A DNA stretch of 64,000 nucleotides from Candidatus Rikenella faecigallinarum. GTDB taxonomy: Bacteria > Bacteroidota > Bacteroidia > Bacteroidales > Rikenellaceae. Location of the stretch: NCBI GenBank assembly GCA_019113395.1, contig DXHL01000028.1, forward strand, positions 1 to 64,000. Direction: 5' to 3'. The notes beneath the pieces are model-generated. The model saw only the letters and a list, made by a program, of their open reading frames with translations. It had not been told where the DNA came from and searched no databases. Each line of letters begins with the position of its first letter. The first letter of the stretch is position 1. Positions 43,039-52,602 of this stretch are shown one piece after another. Position numbers and translations under genes: made by a program.

Positions 43039-43983
43039 ATGCTTCAGATTTTTGCAGTTTTGTGTGCCGGAGTGGTATTGGGATGGCTCACGCGCCGATT
43101 CCCGCATCCGCGGCGGGTGGCGGCCAAAGCCGTGACGATAGCGATTTTACTGTTGATGCTTATTTTGGGCACCGAAGTGGGGGGTAATCCGTGGATTGTG
43201 AACCATTTTGCTTCTATCGGTCTAACGGCCATTGCTTTGGGGATAGGGGCGATAGCCGGAGTACTGGTTGCTGCCAAACTGCTGTGGTATTATAGCTTTC
43301 GTCATGTGGCTCCCGCCAGACCCGATGCGGCGGAGGCTCAACAGACCGCGGGCGGCGGTAGCCGTTTCAGTCTGGTGATTCTCGGCACGTTTGCCCTGGG
43401 TGTGGGAGTGGGGATTTGGACGCCTGCCGCACGGTGGGTAGCTGCCTGGCCTTTGGCCTTTGGGGCGCTGTACCTTTTGATGCTGGCCGTCGGGATAACC
43501 ATCGGCAGCGATACCGCTACCCTGCGAAACGTCGTTCGACAGCCCAAATGCAGCCTGCTGGTCCCTGTGGCAACCATTGTCGGGTCGCTGGTCGGGGTGA
43601 GTGTGGTGTGGGCACTGCTGCAACTGCTTGGAACTCGTGAGATGCTCTGGTCCGATGCGCTGGCCGTCGGAGCCGGGCAGGCTTATTACTCTCTGTCGGG
43701 GGTGTTGCTGGCCGAACTGCGCGGAGCCGAAATCGGAACCATCGGACTGCTCGCCAATATCACACGCGAGATGCTGACCGTGGTCGGTGCCGCCTGGATG
43801 GCTCGCCACTTCTCGCCGCTCGGCCCCATCTGCAGCGGGGGAGCCACTGCGGTGGATGTGAGCCTGCCGCCCATTATGCGGTGTTGCGGACCGCAGTATC
43901 TGGCTCTGGCGGTGTTGCAGGGGGTTGTGGCCGACCTCTCCGTGCCGCTGCTGGTGCCCTTCTTTGCCGGGTTGGCGCAGTAG
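43039..43983 (+). CDS. LysO-like (DUF340) membrane exporter
   Basis: A protein of 314 residues starting at MLQIFAVLCAGVVLGWLTRR. About eight membrane helices are visible (AVTIAILLLMLILGTEVGG, LTAIALGIGAIAGVLVAAKLL, LVPVATIVGSLVGVSVVWALL). The family hallmarks of LysO/YbjE are present: ILGTEVGGN in the first half, and LAVGAGQAYYSLSGVLL, IGLLANITREMLTV and SGGATAVDVSLPPI in the second. E. coli LysO exports lysine. Assignment to lysine is by family only. It converges with the SGNH gene ending at 43999, with 15 bases between and no hairpin. Confidence 0.78.
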   Translation: MLQIFAVLCAGVVLGWLTRRFPHPRRVAAKAVTIAILLLMLILGTEVGGNPWIVNHFASIGLTAIALGIGAIAGVLVAAKLLWYYSFRHVAPARPDAAEAQQTAGGGSRFSLVILGTFALGVGVGIWTPAARWVAAWPLAFGALYLLMLAVGITIGSDTATLRNVVRQPKCSLLVPVATIVGSLVGVSVVWALLQLLGTREMLWSDALAVGAGQAYYSLSGVLLAELRGAEIGTIGLLANITREMLTVVGAAWMARHFSPLGPICSGGATAVDVSLPPIMRCCGPQYLALAVLQGVVADLSVPLLVPFFAGLAQ

Positions 43984-43998
43984 GCTGTTCCGGGCGGG

Positions 43999-45747
43999 TT
44001 ATCGCAGGCAGGGCTTCAAACGCTTGGCCAGGATTTGGTACCCCTTGTGATTGGGGTGCAGGCCGTCCGAAAAGAGCGTCTCGTCGAGGGTGCCGTCCCG
44101 TTCGACAAAATCCGCCGTCAGGTCCAGAAGGTGGAGACGGGGAAGAGTCTCGAGCTCTTCCGTGAGTCGGGCGTTGAGGTGGCGCAGACGCGCTTCCGCC
44201 CCGCGCCGCGGCAGAATATGAATCAGGTAGAGTTCGGCTTCGGGCTGTCGCCGACCAATCATCTCGATGGTCTCCCGAATGCCGCGGACAATCTCTTCAT
44301 CCGTATTGACATCGAGGTTGTTGGTGCCCATCATCATGAAAATCTTTTGGGCGCGGTAGCCCTCCAGCTCGTCGTGCAGGATACGCCACTGCATATTTTC
44401 GATGCGGTCCCATCCGTAACCCAGATTGACCACCCGTTTGCCGCGGAACAGCTCCTGCCATACATCGTCGGCCACCCGTCGCGGTTCGAAGGGCTCCCCG
44501 CCCCAAAAGTGGGTGATGGAGTTCCCGAGGAGTACGATTTCGGGTTGGGTCGAAGCGTTGTAGGTCAGGATGGCATTGTGACGGTCGTTCCATACGTAGG
44601 TATCTGCATCGCGATGCTGGCGCGACGGGGTTAAGGATAACTGACCGAGCTCGGGAAACAGAATATCCGCTATTTTCTTGCAGTAGGCATCGGCATATTG
44701 CTGCATGCCGAGGTCGGTGGCATGAACGCCGTCCACCTGGCTATCCATACTCAGTCCCAACTCCTCGAAAGTCATCAGATAGAGTCCGGGGACCGTCGCT
44801 TTCAGGCTGTCGTATGCCGCCCGCAACTCGCGGTTGGCTGCGCGGAACCGCTGCTCTTTGGCTTGTGAGGCGCGGTATCCCATGTATCCGTCGTGCTCGA
44901 CCAGCAGAATGGGGGCCGCACTATGGCTGCGGAGGATGCGGATACCTTCCGCCAATCGCGGGACAATCCACGCCGTGCGTTCATTCGTCATGTTGGGCAT
45001 GCAGTCGATGATGTAGAGGGCGGCGTCGGTCTCGGCCAGCAGGTGGAACATGCTTTCGTCGAGCTGGCCGTTGCCCGAGAATCCGAGATTGACCACCGGT
45101 ATCTCCAGCCGCCGTTGGAGGATATTGGTCCAGGCCATGCCGGGGCGTGAGGCGCAGGCCCCCTGGGCAATGGAGGTGCCGTAGACGACAATCGGTTTTT
45201 CGGCCGACGGAGCCACCCAGGCGAAACGGTACTCGGACGGTACGCCGATACGCAGCCCCTGCACTCCGTTGTAGAGCGGGAGGTAGAGCGTGTATTCGCT
45301 GCCGCGGGAGTGGTTGTTGCGGTAGGTCAGGTCGTTGTAGGTGTAGCGCACGGTGTCGCCGAAACGGTAGTCAGCCGCACACCAGGCGGTATGCCCGTCG
45401 CTGTCCAGGGCGTAGAGGTCCACGCCGCTGACACCTGTAGCCGGCATGTGGGGCATCGACCAGCCGCCCGTGAGTTGGTATTCGACCCGAATGGTGGGGG
45501 AGTTGGTCGTGAACTGGATATAGAGTCCTGCCGTCTGTCGGGAGAGGTCCCATACGGGCGGGCGCACCAACGCCTGGGCACGGGCAGGCAGGCGTTGGTA
45601 TTCGCTGCCGATTTCGCGGTTCCACCCTCGTCCCTGTATGGGCAGCAGGGAGTCGTTGGCGGGGTAGTACCAGCGGGTCTGTGCCCGGGAGGAAAGGAGG
45701 CTCAACAGGATGAAAAGGGTGAGGGTCAGCGCCTGTTTGGTTTTCAT
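43999..45747 (-). CDS. Secreted protein with two SGNH hydrolase domains
   Basis: A protein of 582 residues with signal peptide MKTKQALTLTLFILLSLLSSRA. An N-terminal beta-sandwich (about 25-180, SGNH_hydro_N type, VWDLSRQTAGLYIQFTTNS) precedes the first SGNH domain. Its block I is VVYGTSIAQGACASRP, with Ser in the GTS position, and its His is in DGVHATDLGMQQYADAY. From about 400 a second GDSL/SGNH domain has VLLGNSITHFWGG, MMMGTNNLDVN and DGLHPNHKGYQIL. Both have the expected Ser, Gly, Asn and His. Such enzymes remove acetyl or other acyl groups from sugars. It follows the three-domain hydrolase after 23 bases and is surely cotranscribed. Confidence 0.85.
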   Translation of the reverse strand: MKTKQALTLTLFILLSLLSSRAQTRWYYPANDSLLPIQGRGWNREIGSEYQRLPARAQALVRPPVWDLSRQTAGLYIQFTTNSPTIRVEYQLTGGWSMPHMPATGVSGVDLYALDSDGHTAWCAADYRFGDTVRYTYNDLTYRNNHSRGSEYTLYLPLYNGVQGLRIGVPSEYRFAWVAPSAEKPIVVYGTSIAQGACASRPGMAWTNILQRRLEIPVVNLGFSGNGQLDESMFHLLAETDAALYIIDCMPNMTNERTAWIVPRLAEGIRILRSHSAAPILLVEHDGYMGYRASQAKEQRFRAANRELRAAYDSLKATVPGLYLMTFEELGLSMDSQVDGVHATDLGMQQYADAYCKKIADILFPELGQLSLTPSRQHRDADTYVWNDRHNAILTYNASTQPEIVLLGNSITHFWGGEPFEPRRVADDVWQELFRGKRVVNLGYGWDRIENMQWRILHDELEGYRAQKIFMMMGTNNLDVNTDEEIVRGIRETIEMIGRRQPEAELYLIHILPRRGAEARLRHLNARLTEELETLPRLHLLDLTADFVERDGTLDETLFSDGLHPNHKGYQILAKRLKPCLR

Positions 45748-45770
45748 GCGGAGTGGAGTTTAGTCGGTTG

Positions 45771-47879
45771 TTATTGGATGAGGCGGGCCAAATGGTCGGC
45801 GATACATTGGTAGCCCTGTGGGGTCAGGTGAATGTAGTCGGGGCTGTAGAGCGCCTGGCGCAGGGTGCCGTCTTCGGAGAGGAACCAGGCCGTCGGGTCG
45901 ATGTAGGTGACCCGTTCGTCGAACCGATGGGCGGCCAGCAGCGCGTGGATGCGGTCGCACGACTGACGTATCGTGCTTTCGGGCTCCCTGCCGCTCGGAA
46001 AAAGACCCAACAGTAGAATTTTTGCTTCGGGAAACTCCCGACAGGCCTCCTCCGTGACGGACACAATGCCTTCAGCACATGCTTCGGGGCTGTCTCCGCC
46101 GCCGATAAGGTTGTTGATGCCGATGGCTATGGCCACATAGTCGGGGCGGCAGCGGTTGTAGCGGCCGTGTCGGATGCGCCAGAGTAGGTTTTGCGTCCTG
46201 TCGCCCGAGATGCCGGCACTCTCCCAGCAACCCTCGCCCAGGGCTGCATCCATCGCAGCTTTCCCGGGTTTGTAGGTGACCCGTTGGCGATTGCCGCCCC
46301 ACCCCTGCGTGATGGAGTTGCCCAGCAAGAGCAGTTTGACCTTTCGCCCCTCCAGTGTTGCTTCGATGTCTTGGGCCACGCTGTGCCACTCCGACCCTTC
46401 GCTCCAGCCCGCCGCCGAACGGTACTCATTGCCCGGAACGGCATGGATGCAGGGGTTGGAGTCACGTCCCGTGGCCTGCAGAATAAAGCGCACGATGGGC
46501 TCGGGATGGGACAGGGAGTGGGGGTGGTGTCCGACGCCGGGTTTGTGGATGACGGTAATGGGGGCTCCGAGCCGCTCCATGGCCGCCTCAAAGGGTGCCG
46601 TGTTTTCCGCAACGGGCACCACCTTGTCGGCATCGCCCACAACGTGCAGTATCGGGATACGGGCACGGGCCAGCGTCGTGGCGTGGTCGAGCGGGTTTCG
46701 TTTCCAGGCCGCAGCCTGCAGCGTGTCGCGGAAACCGTAGGCGCGGAGCAGTTGTGCAGCATCTTGCGGCGACCCGTGGGAGGTACCCTGCCCCAGCGGC
46801 CAGCTTTTGATGTCCATTACGGGCGCATCGGCATAGATGCAGGCTACCCGTTCAGGATGGCGTGCGGCCCAGTTGTAGAGAATCAACCCGCCGCGGCTCA
46901 TCCCCTCCAGTACGGCCTGTTTGTGAAATCCGTTGCGTTGGAGGTAGCGGTAGAAGCGGTCCCAGCGGTGGAGAGCCTCATCCGACCCGTACAGGTCGGC
47001 CACGTCACAATAGACGATGTGGAACCCCTGTTCGAGCAGGGCAATGTCCGTCTGAGGCTCATGTCCCCAAAATCGCGCCCGCCATACCCAGGGGTGGCCG
47101 TCGGCTTCCTGCGTGGGGGTGACTACTTTGCAGGCGATGCCCTCCAGTGTGAAATCATACCCGCGGTATCCGTGGAAGTTGAACGGTGTACCGTTTGACG
47201 GAACAAAAGTTTCAGGCTGTGGAAGGGTGTCGCGCAGGAGATACTCCCCGATGTGGCGGGCCATCATCCCCGCTCCGATGGAGGAGGGGTGCAGACGGTC
47301 GGGCATCAGCGAAGCGTCCCAGGTGTCGCCGAAGAGGTTGTAAAGGTTGATGATGCCGAGTCCGTTCCGATAGGCCAGTTGTTCGACTGTCGGGCGTATC
47401 CGCTCGGCGATGGTGTCGGGGTTGATGGTCTGCGGTTCGGTCAGGTAACAGCGCACCGGCGTGAGCAGAATCACCCGAGGGTGGGAGGGCAGAGCGCGGT
47501 AGGTGTCAATCAGGGCCTGATAGTCGGCGGCAAACTCCGCTTGGTAGCGCCAGTTTTGGGGTTTGGTGTCGTTGGTGCCGAGTTTGATAAGCACGATGTC
47601 GGGTTGATACGCCAGTGAGGCGGTGTAGGCTTCGGTTTGGGTGTAGGGGAGGTCACCGCGTCGGAGCGCGGTGGCGCCGCTGTGGCCGAAATTGCGCACC
47701 TCATAGCCTGTGCCGAGGTAGTATTGCAGTTGGGCGGGGTAGCTGTTGGCCTCTCGATTGGCGATGCCGGCACCGTAGGTGATGCTGTTGCCGACGCAGG
47801 CGACTTTGACGGGTCGGGCGGCTTGGGTATTCAGCAGGCCGAGCAGCAGAAGAAGGGAGAAGCAGAGGAATTTTTTCAT
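45771..47879 (-). CDS. Secreted three-domain hydrolase: SGNH - alpha/beta - SGNH
   Basis: A protein of 702 residues starting at MKKFLCFSLLLLLGLLNTQA. Domain 1 (about 22-215) is SGNH: ACVGNSITYGAG, IKLGTNDTKPQNW, DRLHPSSIGAGM. Domain 2 (about 235-480) is an alpha/beta hydrolase with nucleophile elbow EGMSRGGLILYN, acid in HVVGDADKVVP and His in PGVGHHPHS. Domain 3 (about 500-702) is again SGNH: LLLGNSITQGWGG, IAIGINNLIGG, DYIHLTPQGYQ. All three catalytic triads look complete. It lies between the GH20 and two-domain SGNH genes. A natural guess is stepwise deacylation of acetylated host or plant glycans, including sialic acids, but the substrate is unknown. Confidence 0.85.
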   Translation of the reverse strand: MKKFLCFSLLLLLGLLNTQAARPVKVACVGNSITYGAGIANREANSYPAQLQYYLGTGYEVRNFGHSGATALRRGDLPYTQTEAYTASLAYQPDIVLIKLGTNDTKPQNWRYQAEFAADYQALIDTYRALPSHPRVILLTPVRCYLTEPQTINPDTIAERIRPTVEQLAYRNGLGIINLYNLFGDTWDASLMPDRLHPSSIGAGMMARHIGEYLLRDTLPQPETFVPSNGTPFNFHGYRGYDFTLEGIACKVVTPTQEADGHPWVWRARFWGHEPQTDIALLEQGFHIVYCDVADLYGSDEALHRWDRFYRYLQRNGFHKQAVLEGMSRGGLILYNWAARHPERVACIYADAPVMDIKSWPLGQGTSHGSPQDAAQLLRAYGFRDTLQAAAWKRNPLDHATTLARARIPILHVVGDADKVVPVAENTAPFEAAMERLGAPITVIHKPGVGHHPHSLSHPEPIVRFILQATGRDSNPCIHAVPGNEYRSAAGWSEGSEWHSVAQDIEATLEGRKVKLLLLGNSITQGWGGNRQRVTYKPGKAAMDAALGEGCWESAGISGDRTQNLLWRIRHGRYNRCRPDYVAIAIGINNLIGGGDSPEACAEGIVSVTEEACREFPEAKILLLGLFPSGREPESTIRQSCDRIHALLAAHRFDERVTYIDPTAWFLSEDGTLRQALYSPDYIHLTPQGYQCIADHLARLIQ

Positions 47880-47942
47880 GGTGTGGCGGTTTGGGTGAGT
47901 TGGAGGCAGGAGCAAAACGGCTCATACATCCCATAGCACGAA

Positions 47943-48010
47943 CCGGCCAATCCGCTTGCAGGGGATTGGCCGGCCGTAGGGAGTGGGCAGCCGCATGATA
48001 AACGGCTGCC
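47943..48010. terminator. Two adjacent hairpins after the GH20 gene
   Basis: An 11-base-pair stem (47943-47953 with 47963-47973) and an 8-base-pair stem (47986-47993 with 48003-48010) lie in the gap after the GH20 stop at 48028. They may attenuate rather than end transcription into the esterase genes. Confidence 0.6.
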
Positions 48011-48027
48011 AAAGGTGAAGTGCGAAA

Positions 48028-50358
48028 CTAATTCAGCGTGATTTCGTCGATAAAGAGGAATGCCGGGCTTCCCTTGCCGCCATGCCATGCCGGCATGCTG
48101 TGCTCGGGTTTGACGGTGACCTTTACGTAACGGGCCGTCACGGGCGAGAAGGTCAGTTCGTGTTCATAGACCCCGTTGCGGTCCTGTTCCCCCATCACGG
48201 GATAGTCGGCTTCGGCCACAGTCTTGTAATTCACGCCGTCTTCCGACACGGCAACCCCGAAGTAACGCGCATCGAACACCCAGTCGCCCTTGGCCACGCA
48301 GGTCTCGATTTGCGCTTTCGAAATTTCGGTCGGTTGCAGCAGGTCGATGACCGCCTCCATGTCGTTCTGCCAGAAGGCTATCCAGCGGCCTGTCTTGTAG
48401 TTTCCGTTCCCTTTGAGTCCGTCTACCAGCGTCGGGGCTCCTTTGTATTCATACTGTTTGTTGATGGGTTGAAGCATGGTGACGGGTTTCATGCTGGCCT
48501 TGTTGAAGGCAATCTCTTCGGTGAAGACACGGCTCGTGCCGTTCGGGCGAACCACAACGGCTTTGAGGGTGCAGGGCTCGGTGATTTTCAGCGTGTCCGA
48601 GTACTGCGGCGAGGCGGCCGAAGGCTCGCTGCCGTCGGTGGTGTAGTGAATCGGGGCGTCGTCGATAGCCACCATCACCACATCCAGTGCTCCCTGCGCA
48701 GGATTCGGAACGAACGTTACATTTACGTCGAAGACATGTTTGGCGTAGTTGTATCCTTCGAGGTCATAGATGCGTACCAGTTGGGGCAGCCGCGTGAGGA
48801 ACGAATCGTACTCCTTGAGGCTTGGGTCGGTCCACTGCACTTCGGCCAGCGCCGCCATGCGGGGCAGTTCCATGTATTCTACCTGACGGAAGTTGGGCAT
48901 GTATTCAGTCCAGAGGTTGGCCTGCACACCGATAATGTGTTTGGCCTCTTCGGGCGTCAGGTCGGCCGGTACGGGTTCGTAGTTGTAGACCATTTCGACC
49001 GGAATGTAGCCGCCGATGGCTATCGGTTCCTGTTCGACCTCTTTGCTTTGGTAGTAGTCGAAGTAGAGATGCGACGAGGGGGTCATCACGGCATCATTGC
49101 CCATTTTGGCCGCTTTGATGCCTTCAGCCGCACTGCGCCAGGCCATTACGGTAGCCGTCGGCGAGATGCCGCCCTCCATGATTTCGTCCCAGCCAATCAT
49201 TTTGCGTCCGTGACCGTTGAGGAACTCTTCGGCATGACCGATAAGATAGCTTTGGAGTTGCTGTTCGGGAGTGTGTTTGCCGTCGGCTCGGATACCTAAG
49301 GAGCGGATGCGTGCCTGGCATTTCGGACACTTTTCCCACCGTACTTTCGGACATTCGTCGCCTCCGACATGGATGTATTCGCTGGGGAAGATTTCGATGA
49401 TTTCGCCCAACACGTCGTCGATAAATTGAAGGGTCTGGTCGTTTCCGGCGCAGAGGACATCATCCGAGATGCCCCACTGCCCCCATACGGCATACGGACC
49501 TCCGGTACATCCCAGTTCGGGGTAGGCGGTCAGGGCGGCGAGCATGTGACCGGGCATGTCGATTTCGGGAATCACGGTGATGTGCCGTTCGGCAGCATAG
49601 GCTACGATTTCTCGGGCTTCGTCCTGGGTGTAGAAGCCACCATAGGGGATACTGTCATACTTGCCGCTGTTGTGGCCGATGACCGTGGCAGCCCGCTGTG
49701 ACCCGACACGGGTCAGTTCGGGCCGCGATTTGATTTCGATGCGCCAGCCCTGGTCGTCGGTCAGGTGCCAGTGGAAGCGGTTGAGGTTGTGCAGGGCGAG
49801 GATGTCGATGAAACGTTTGACGGAGTCGACACCGATGAAGTGGCGGCTTACGTCGAGGTGTGCCCCGCGGTAGGCAAAGCGGGGCGCGTCGTTGATAACG
49901 ACAGCCGGCAGCACCACCCGTCCCTGGGTCACGGGCAGGGCTTTGCGGAGGGTCTGGATGCCGTAGAAGACGCCGGCCGGGCTGCCCCCGGCAATCGTAA
50001 CGCTGCCTTTATCGACCGTCAGACGGTAGCTCTCGGGTTGCTGCGGGTCGAGGCCGAGGATCAGGACGATATTGCCTGCGGCCTGACCGGAGCCGCCGTA
50101 GTTGGTGGCGAGTTTCAGCCCGGTCATCTGTTCGATGTATTGGGCCAGAAAGAGGGCATTCCGTTGCATCGCCTCGTTGCCCTCCGGGTAGAGGATTTGG
50201 GTGGTTTGGCTCAGGGAGAATCCCTCTCCGGCAGCAGGAGTGATTTCCTGGGGCAGCGGGATAACCTGATAGTTGGCTTCGGGGGTGGGTTTGCCGGTGC
50301 AGGCGGCGAGCAGGCCCGCCGTCAGCACCAGGAGCAGCAGACGGTTCAGATTTTTCAT
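48028..50358 (-). CDS. GH20 beta-N-acetylhexosaminidase lipoprotein
   Basis: A protein of 776 residues with a lipoprotein signal ending LLAAC (MKNLNRLLLLVLTAGLLAAC). GH20b domain about 30-155; the catalytic barrel runs about 160-510 with YRGAHLDVSRHFIGVDSVKR, FHWHLTDDQGWRIEI and the catalytic Asp-Glu in YIHVGGDECPK (near 334-335). A chitobiase/HEX C-terminal-like sandwich (about 560-625, IHYTTDGSEPSAASPQYSDT) and an F5/8-type C-terminal module (about 640-776) follow. It cleaves terminal GlcNAc or GalNAc and, as a lipoprotein, is membrane anchored, possibly at the cell surface. A -7 box is at 50430-50437. Confidence 0.95.
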   Translation of the reverse strand: MKNLNRLLLLVLTAGLLAACTGKPTPEANYQVIPLPQEITPAAGEGFSLSQTTQILYPEGNEAMQRNALFLAQYIEQMTGLKLATNYGGSGQAAGNIVLILGLDPQQPESYRLTVDKGSVTIAGGSPAGVFYGIQTLRKALPVTQGRVVLPAVVINDAPRFAYRGAHLDVSRHFIGVDSVKRFIDILALHNLNRFHWHLTDDQGWRIEIKSRPELTRVGSQRAATVIGHNSGKYDSIPYGGFYTQDEAREIVAYAAERHITVIPEIDMPGHMLAALTAYPELGCTGGPYAVWGQWGISDDVLCAGNDQTLQFIDDVLGEIIEIFPSEYIHVGGDECPKVRWEKCPKCQARIRSLGIRADGKHTPEQQLQSYLIGHAEEFLNGHGRKMIGWDEIMEGGISPTATVMAWRSAAEGIKAAKMGNDAVMTPSSHLYFDYYQSKEVEQEPIAIGGYIPVEMVYNYEPVPADLTPEEAKHIIGVQANLWTEYMPNFRQVEYMELPRMAALAEVQWTDPSLKEYDSFLTRLPQLVRIYDLEGYNYAKHVFDVNVTFVPNPAQGALDVVMVAIDDAPIHYTTDGSEPSAASPQYSDTLKITEPCTLKAVVVRPNGTSRVFTEEIAFNKASMKPVTMLQPINKQYEYKGAPTLVDGLKGNGNYKTGRWIAFWQNDMEAVIDLLQPTEISKAQIETCVAKGDWVFDARYFGVAVSEDGVNYKTVAEADYPVMGEQDRNGVYEHELTFSPVTARYVKVTVKPEHSMPAWHGGKGSPAFLFIDEITLN

Positions 50359-50429
50359 GCGGTGTGGGTATGTTTAGGTTAGTTTTTCGAAAGGGGTTGG
50401 GCGCGTACCGTGAAAGCGCACTCGAGACA

Positions 50430-50437
50430 CAAAGCTA
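50430..50437 (-). promoter_or_regulatory. Promoter -7 box of the GH20 locus
   Basis: TAGCTTTG on the minus strand, about 72 bases before the GH20 ATG. Confidence 0.5.
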
Positions 50438-50510
50438 ATGAAAACTTTGCGAGAAAGAAAACCGCTCGGGAAAGGGGATGCCCAATGCGGTTTGTGCGTA
50501 TCCAATGCCA

Positions 50511-52598
50511 TTATTGTCCCCAGCGGGGTGCGAGGCTGATGAAGAGGCCGTAGTTGCGGCCGGGCATGGGACGCGAGAGGACCGATTCGTAGGCCTCGTT
50601 GAAGAGGTTATTGACAGAGGCTTTGAGCGAGAGGTCGGCCCAGCGGAAACGGAAAGCCTTTTCGAGCGAGAGGTCGTTCATGAAGTAGGGCGAGAGTACG
50701 CCCAGTTGGGAGGTGGTTTCGTTGCTGGAGGTGGTGTATCGTTCGCTGTAGTAGCTCCACTGGTAGAGCAGGGTCCATCCGCGCCAGGCGAGGCGTCCCG
50801 TGACAGCCGCCGAGTAGACCGGGATATAGACCAGCTGTTTGCCGATGGACTCATCGGCCCAGCTTTGGGGGTCGCCGTGGTTGATGGAGTGTGTGATGGC
50901 GAAGTTGCCGTCGAGGCCGAGGCGCCAGCCGCGGCCGAGGTCAGCCGCCAGACGGGCTTTGGTTTCGAGTCCGTAGGAGTGCACCTTGCGCACATTGACC
51001 GGCGACCAGAACCCTTTGAAGGTAGGTAGCCAGGCTATCCAGTCGTCAATCCAGGAGTTGTAGGCGGTCACTTCGGCGCGGAAACCGACGCGGTGCTGTT
51101 CGAGGCGCAGGTCGCCCAGGGTGAACTCCAGCCCCGCATCGTAGGTCCAGCCGCGTTCGGTGCGGAGGGAGTCGTTACCGCCCGGCTGAAAATAGAGGTC
51201 GTTGAGGGTGGGGTAGCGGTAGTTGCGGGCGGCGGAGGCTTTCAGGAGGAGGTTGCCGCGGCGTGAGAGGAGCACATCGACAAAGAGGGCCGGGATGAGG
51301 GGAGTGACGTTGCGTCCCCAGAGCTCTTCGCGCAGGTCGAGCCCCACGCCGACCCTTTCCGTGGGGCGGTATTTGACCCCGAGCAGGCCTGAGAGTTCGA
51401 AGCGGGCCTCGTCATAGCCCACGTTGGCCGTGCCGCCCGATGAGGAGGTGACGGTACGGTCCGAGCTGCGGACAAAGTGTTGGTTGGCGGTGAGTCGGGC
51501 GGTGAAGAGCCACTTTTGGCCGAGGTAGTAGTCGGCGTCGAAGGCGCCGTAGACGGTGTTCAGGAAACTGCGCGAGCGAATCATCTCCACGAGCGGTTCA
51601 TCGCCGCCCGGGTCGCCCCAGTAGTGGTATCCGAGGTCGGTGTAGGTGTATCCGGCCCGCGCCGCCAGTTTCAGCTGGCTGCGCAGCCGCTCCCATCCCG
51701 CCACGAGCCGCAGCGTGTTTTCATCCTGCCGGTTGGTGCTGCGGCTGTCGGTTTTGTAATCTACGTTGAGCATCGGCACTCCCCGCCGTGAGGAGAGGTA
51801 CCAGGCCGACAACCCCCAGCGGTTTCCGTTGCCGGTGTCGTAGGTGAGGTCCTGCACCACGTGAAAGTCCTGATATTCGCCGTTGCGGTTGCGCTCCTCG
51901 GGATAGCGAAAACCCACAATCTCACCCGCTGCGTTGGTCTCGTACTCTTTTTTGCGGTAGTTGGTGTAGGGGAAGTCGTTTTTCGAGGTGACGTAATAGA
52001 CCCGTGTGGAACTTTGCCAGTGATGGTTGCCCCACCCCACGCGCAGAAACTCGTCGTAGGTGTTGAAACTGCTGATGCCCTGCACGAAACGCAGGTCCCA
52101 TCCCTCCTGTTTTCGGGCTGGGCGGGTGCCGAGGGCGACGGCACCGCCCAGCCCGCCGCCGGTGACCTCCACCGAACTGGCGCCGTGGTAGACCGCCGCC
52201 TCGTCAATCAGGTAGGAGGGTATGAGCGAAAAATCGACCATCCCGAGCATCGGCGAGTTGAGTTTCATACCGTTCCAGGTCACCTGGGTGTGGGAGGGTG
52301 CCGTGCCGCGCAGGGAGGCGGTGGCCAGTGTCCCGCGGCCGTAGGACTTGATGAAGATGGAGCTGTTCTGCGAGAGGATGTCGGCCAGCGAGTGGGTGAT
52401 ATTTTCGTGGAGGATGGAGGTGTCGAGGGGTGTTTTCTGTGCGCCGATGTCGCGCAGGGCACGTTGGGCACGGACGGTGACGGCATCGGTGCGGAGCGTC
52501 CGTTCTTGGGCTGCCGTGGGCAGTCCAAGAAACGAGAGCACCCCTATCAACAGGAGAGCCGACCAGACGTGGCGAAGGGTATGTACGGCGTGCTTCAT
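50511..52598 (-). CDS. btuB: BtuB-type TonB-dependent cobalamin receptor
   Basis: A protein of 695 residues starting at MKHAVHTLRHVWSALLLIG (signal region). The plug domain (about 30-150) has SLADILSQNSSIFIKSYG, LATASLRGTAPSHTQVTWNG and AAVYHGASSVEVTGGGLGG. The barrel ends in NYGLFISLAPRWGQ. The size, the lack of a carboxypeptidase-like domain, and the position four bases after a BtuG-like gene behind a cobalamin riboswitch all point to vitamin B12 uptake. Together with BtuG it would form a surface B12 capture and import complex. Confidence 0.88.
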   Translation of the reverse strand: MKHAVHTLRHVWSALLLIGVLSFLGLPTAAQERTLRTDAVTVRAQRALRDIGAQKTPLDTSILHENITHSLADILSQNSSIFIKSYGRGTLATASLRGTAPSHTQVTWNGMKLNSPMLGMVDFSLIPSYLIDEAAVYHGASSVEVTGGGLGGAVALGTRPARKQEGWDLRFVQGISSFNTYDEFLRVGWGNHHWQSSTRVYYVTSKNDFPYTNYRKKEYETNAAGEIVGFRYPEERNRNGEYQDFHVVQDLTYDTGNGNRWGLSAWYLSSRRGVPMLNVDYKTDSRSTNRQDENTLRLVAGWERLRSQLKLAARAGYTYTDLGYHYWGDPGGDEPLVEMIRSRSFLNTVYGAFDADYYLGQKWLFTARLTANQHFVRSSDRTVTSSSGGTANVGYDEARFELSGLLGVKYRPTERVGVGLDLREELWGRNVTPLIPALFVDVLLSRRGNLLLKASAARNYRYPTLNDLYFQPGGNDSLRTERGWTYDAGLEFTLGDLRLEQHRVGFRAEVTAYNSWIDDWIAWLPTFKGFWSPVNVRKVHSYGLETKARLAADLGRGWRLGLDGNFAITHSINHGDPQSWADESIGKQLVYIPVYSAAVTGRLAWRGWTLLYQWSYYSERYTTSSNETTSQLGVLSPYFMNDLSLEKAFRFRWADLSLKASVNNLFNEAYESVLSRPMPGRNYGLFISLAPRWGQ

Positions 52599-52602
52599 GC
52601 GT

